6,553 nt of DNA. Source: Actinomycetales bacterium (lineage in GTDB: Bacteria > Actinomycetota > Actinomycetes > Actinomycetales > Dermabacteraceae). The notes under the pieces are model-generated. The model searched no databases, was not told the DNA's origin, and worked only from the letters and a program-made list of their open reading frames with translations. Numbering within the stretch: the stretch's first letter is position 1; every line of letters starts with the position of its first letter. Position numbers and translations under genes: made by a program. The stretch is taken from the NCBI GenBank assembly GCA_012799425.1, contig JAAZLF010000509.1, forward strand, positions 1 to 6,553, read 5' to 3'. Below, in pieces: positions 5,968 through 6,553 of the stretch.

Positions 5968-6553
5968 GAGCGGACCTCCGATTCATAGAACACCCAGCGC
6001 CCGGAGGTCGCGAAGGCGAGAGCGGTGAAGGCCATGATCACGACGAAGAGGATCCAGGCGATCGCCGATCCGTATCCCATGTGGTAAAAGCGGAACGCCT
6101 CGTCGAAGAGCATCGGCACGGCCATCTGGCTGGCGTTGTCCGGTCCGCCTCCGGTGAGGATGAAGACCTGCGCGAACACCTGGAACGAGCCGATGATCCC
6201 CATGATCAGGTTGAAGAAGATGACCGGGGTCAGCTGCGGGAACGTGACCGACCAGAACTGGCGCATCCCGCCCGCGCCATCGATCTCTGCGGCCTCGTAG
6301 AGCTCCTTGGGGATCCCGTTCATCCCGGCCAGCAGCAGGATCGTGCCGCCGCCGGCCTGCCACAGGGACATGAGGATGAGGGCAGGCTTGACCCAGTCCG
6401 CGTCGCGCAGCCAGTTCGGGCCGTCGATGCCGATCAGGGCCAGCGCCTGGTTCAGCGGCCCGGCCTCGGGCGCGAAGACCATCTGGAAGATCAGCGTGAC
6501 GGCGACGATCGGGATGAGGTGGGGCAGGTAGACGAGGGTGCGGAAGATCTTGC
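5964..6553 (-). CDS. Sugar ABC transporter permease, MalF type (CUT1 family), partial, N-terminus missing
   Basis: The last 195 residues are visible; the frame is open to the right edge, so the start and the first membrane segments lie outside the window. The visible part begins KIFRTLVYLPHLIP, characteristic of MalF-type permeases, continues with a periplasmic stretch (FAPEAGPLNQAL, GPNWL), and has the EAA loop as YEAAEIDGAGGMRQFWSVTFPQLTP, with E86-A87-A88, G92 and F104-P105 counted from the first visible residue. Hydrophobic segments lie near 57-76, 107-128 and 160-180. ILTGGGPDNAS after the EAA loop is also typical of the family. The protein would form the channel with the MalG-type subunit, whose gene starts 52 nt downstream. 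A binding-protein gene is usual just upstream and would be expected beyond the right edge. Confidence 0.95.
   Translation of the reverse strand, partial: KIFRTLVYLPHLIPIVAVTLIFQMVFAPEAGPLNQALALIGIDGPNWLRDADWVKPALILMSLWQAGGGTILLLAGMNGIPKELYEAAEIDGAGGMRQFWSVTFPQLTPVIFFNLIMGIIGSFQVFAQVFILTGGGPDNASQMAVPMLFDEAFRFYHMGYGSAIAWILFVVIMAFTALAFATSGRWVFYESEVRS

Noticed and set aside
5912..5986. Possible 25-codon N-terminal extension of the MalG-type permease
   Set aside because: The ATG at 5986 has no Shine-Dalgarno sequence and lies within the preceding permease gene, while the ATG at 5911 has AAGGAG at suitable spacing.

Overview
The window is GC-rich DNA, and the third codon positions of its genes are almost all G or C. 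The proteins suggest a high-GC actinobacterium: a Tat-exported glycosidase, a ROK repressor and a CUT1-type sugar ABC transporter. A member of the Micrococcales (Brachybacterium- or Microbacteriaceae-like) would fit, but that is inference. Every convincing gene lies on the minus strand, so transcription runs from high to low coordinates.

In order of transcription the window holds: (1) the C-terminal part of a MalF-type sugar ABC permease (6553-5964); (2) a 52-nt gap containing a 19-codon ORF with its own Shine-Dalgarno sequence, overlapping the permease genes on both sides; (3) a complete MalG-type permease (5911-4991); (4) an 893-residue glycoside hydrolase, GH35-like, whose start overlaps the permease stop by one base (4991-2310); (5) a complete ROK-family transcriptional repressor (2247-958); (6) a 98-nt intergenic region with a plausible sigma-70-type promoter and several small inverted repeats (957-860); (7) the N-terminal 286 residues of a Tat-secreted GH30-like hydrolase that runs off the left edge (859-1). 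The window is otherwise almost all coding; the only other gap is 62 nt between the hydrolase and the repressor.

The genes read as one carbohydrate-use locus. The GH30-like enzyme would cut a polysaccharide outside the cell, the two permeases (with a binding protein and ATPase not in the window) would import the oligosaccharides, the GH35-like enzyme, which lacks a signal peptide, would trim them in the cytoplasm, and the ROK protein would sense a sugar and control the locus. Pairing a GH30 resembling beta-1,6-galactanases with a GH35 points to beta-galactan or type II arabinogalactan as substrate. That is an inference from family membership and is not proven by the sequence.

The points most worth a second look are the divergent GH35 with a large unassigned C-terminal half, the palindromes over the GH30 promoter, and the small ORF bridging the permease genes. 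No mobile element, CRISPR array, tRNA or rRNA was seen.
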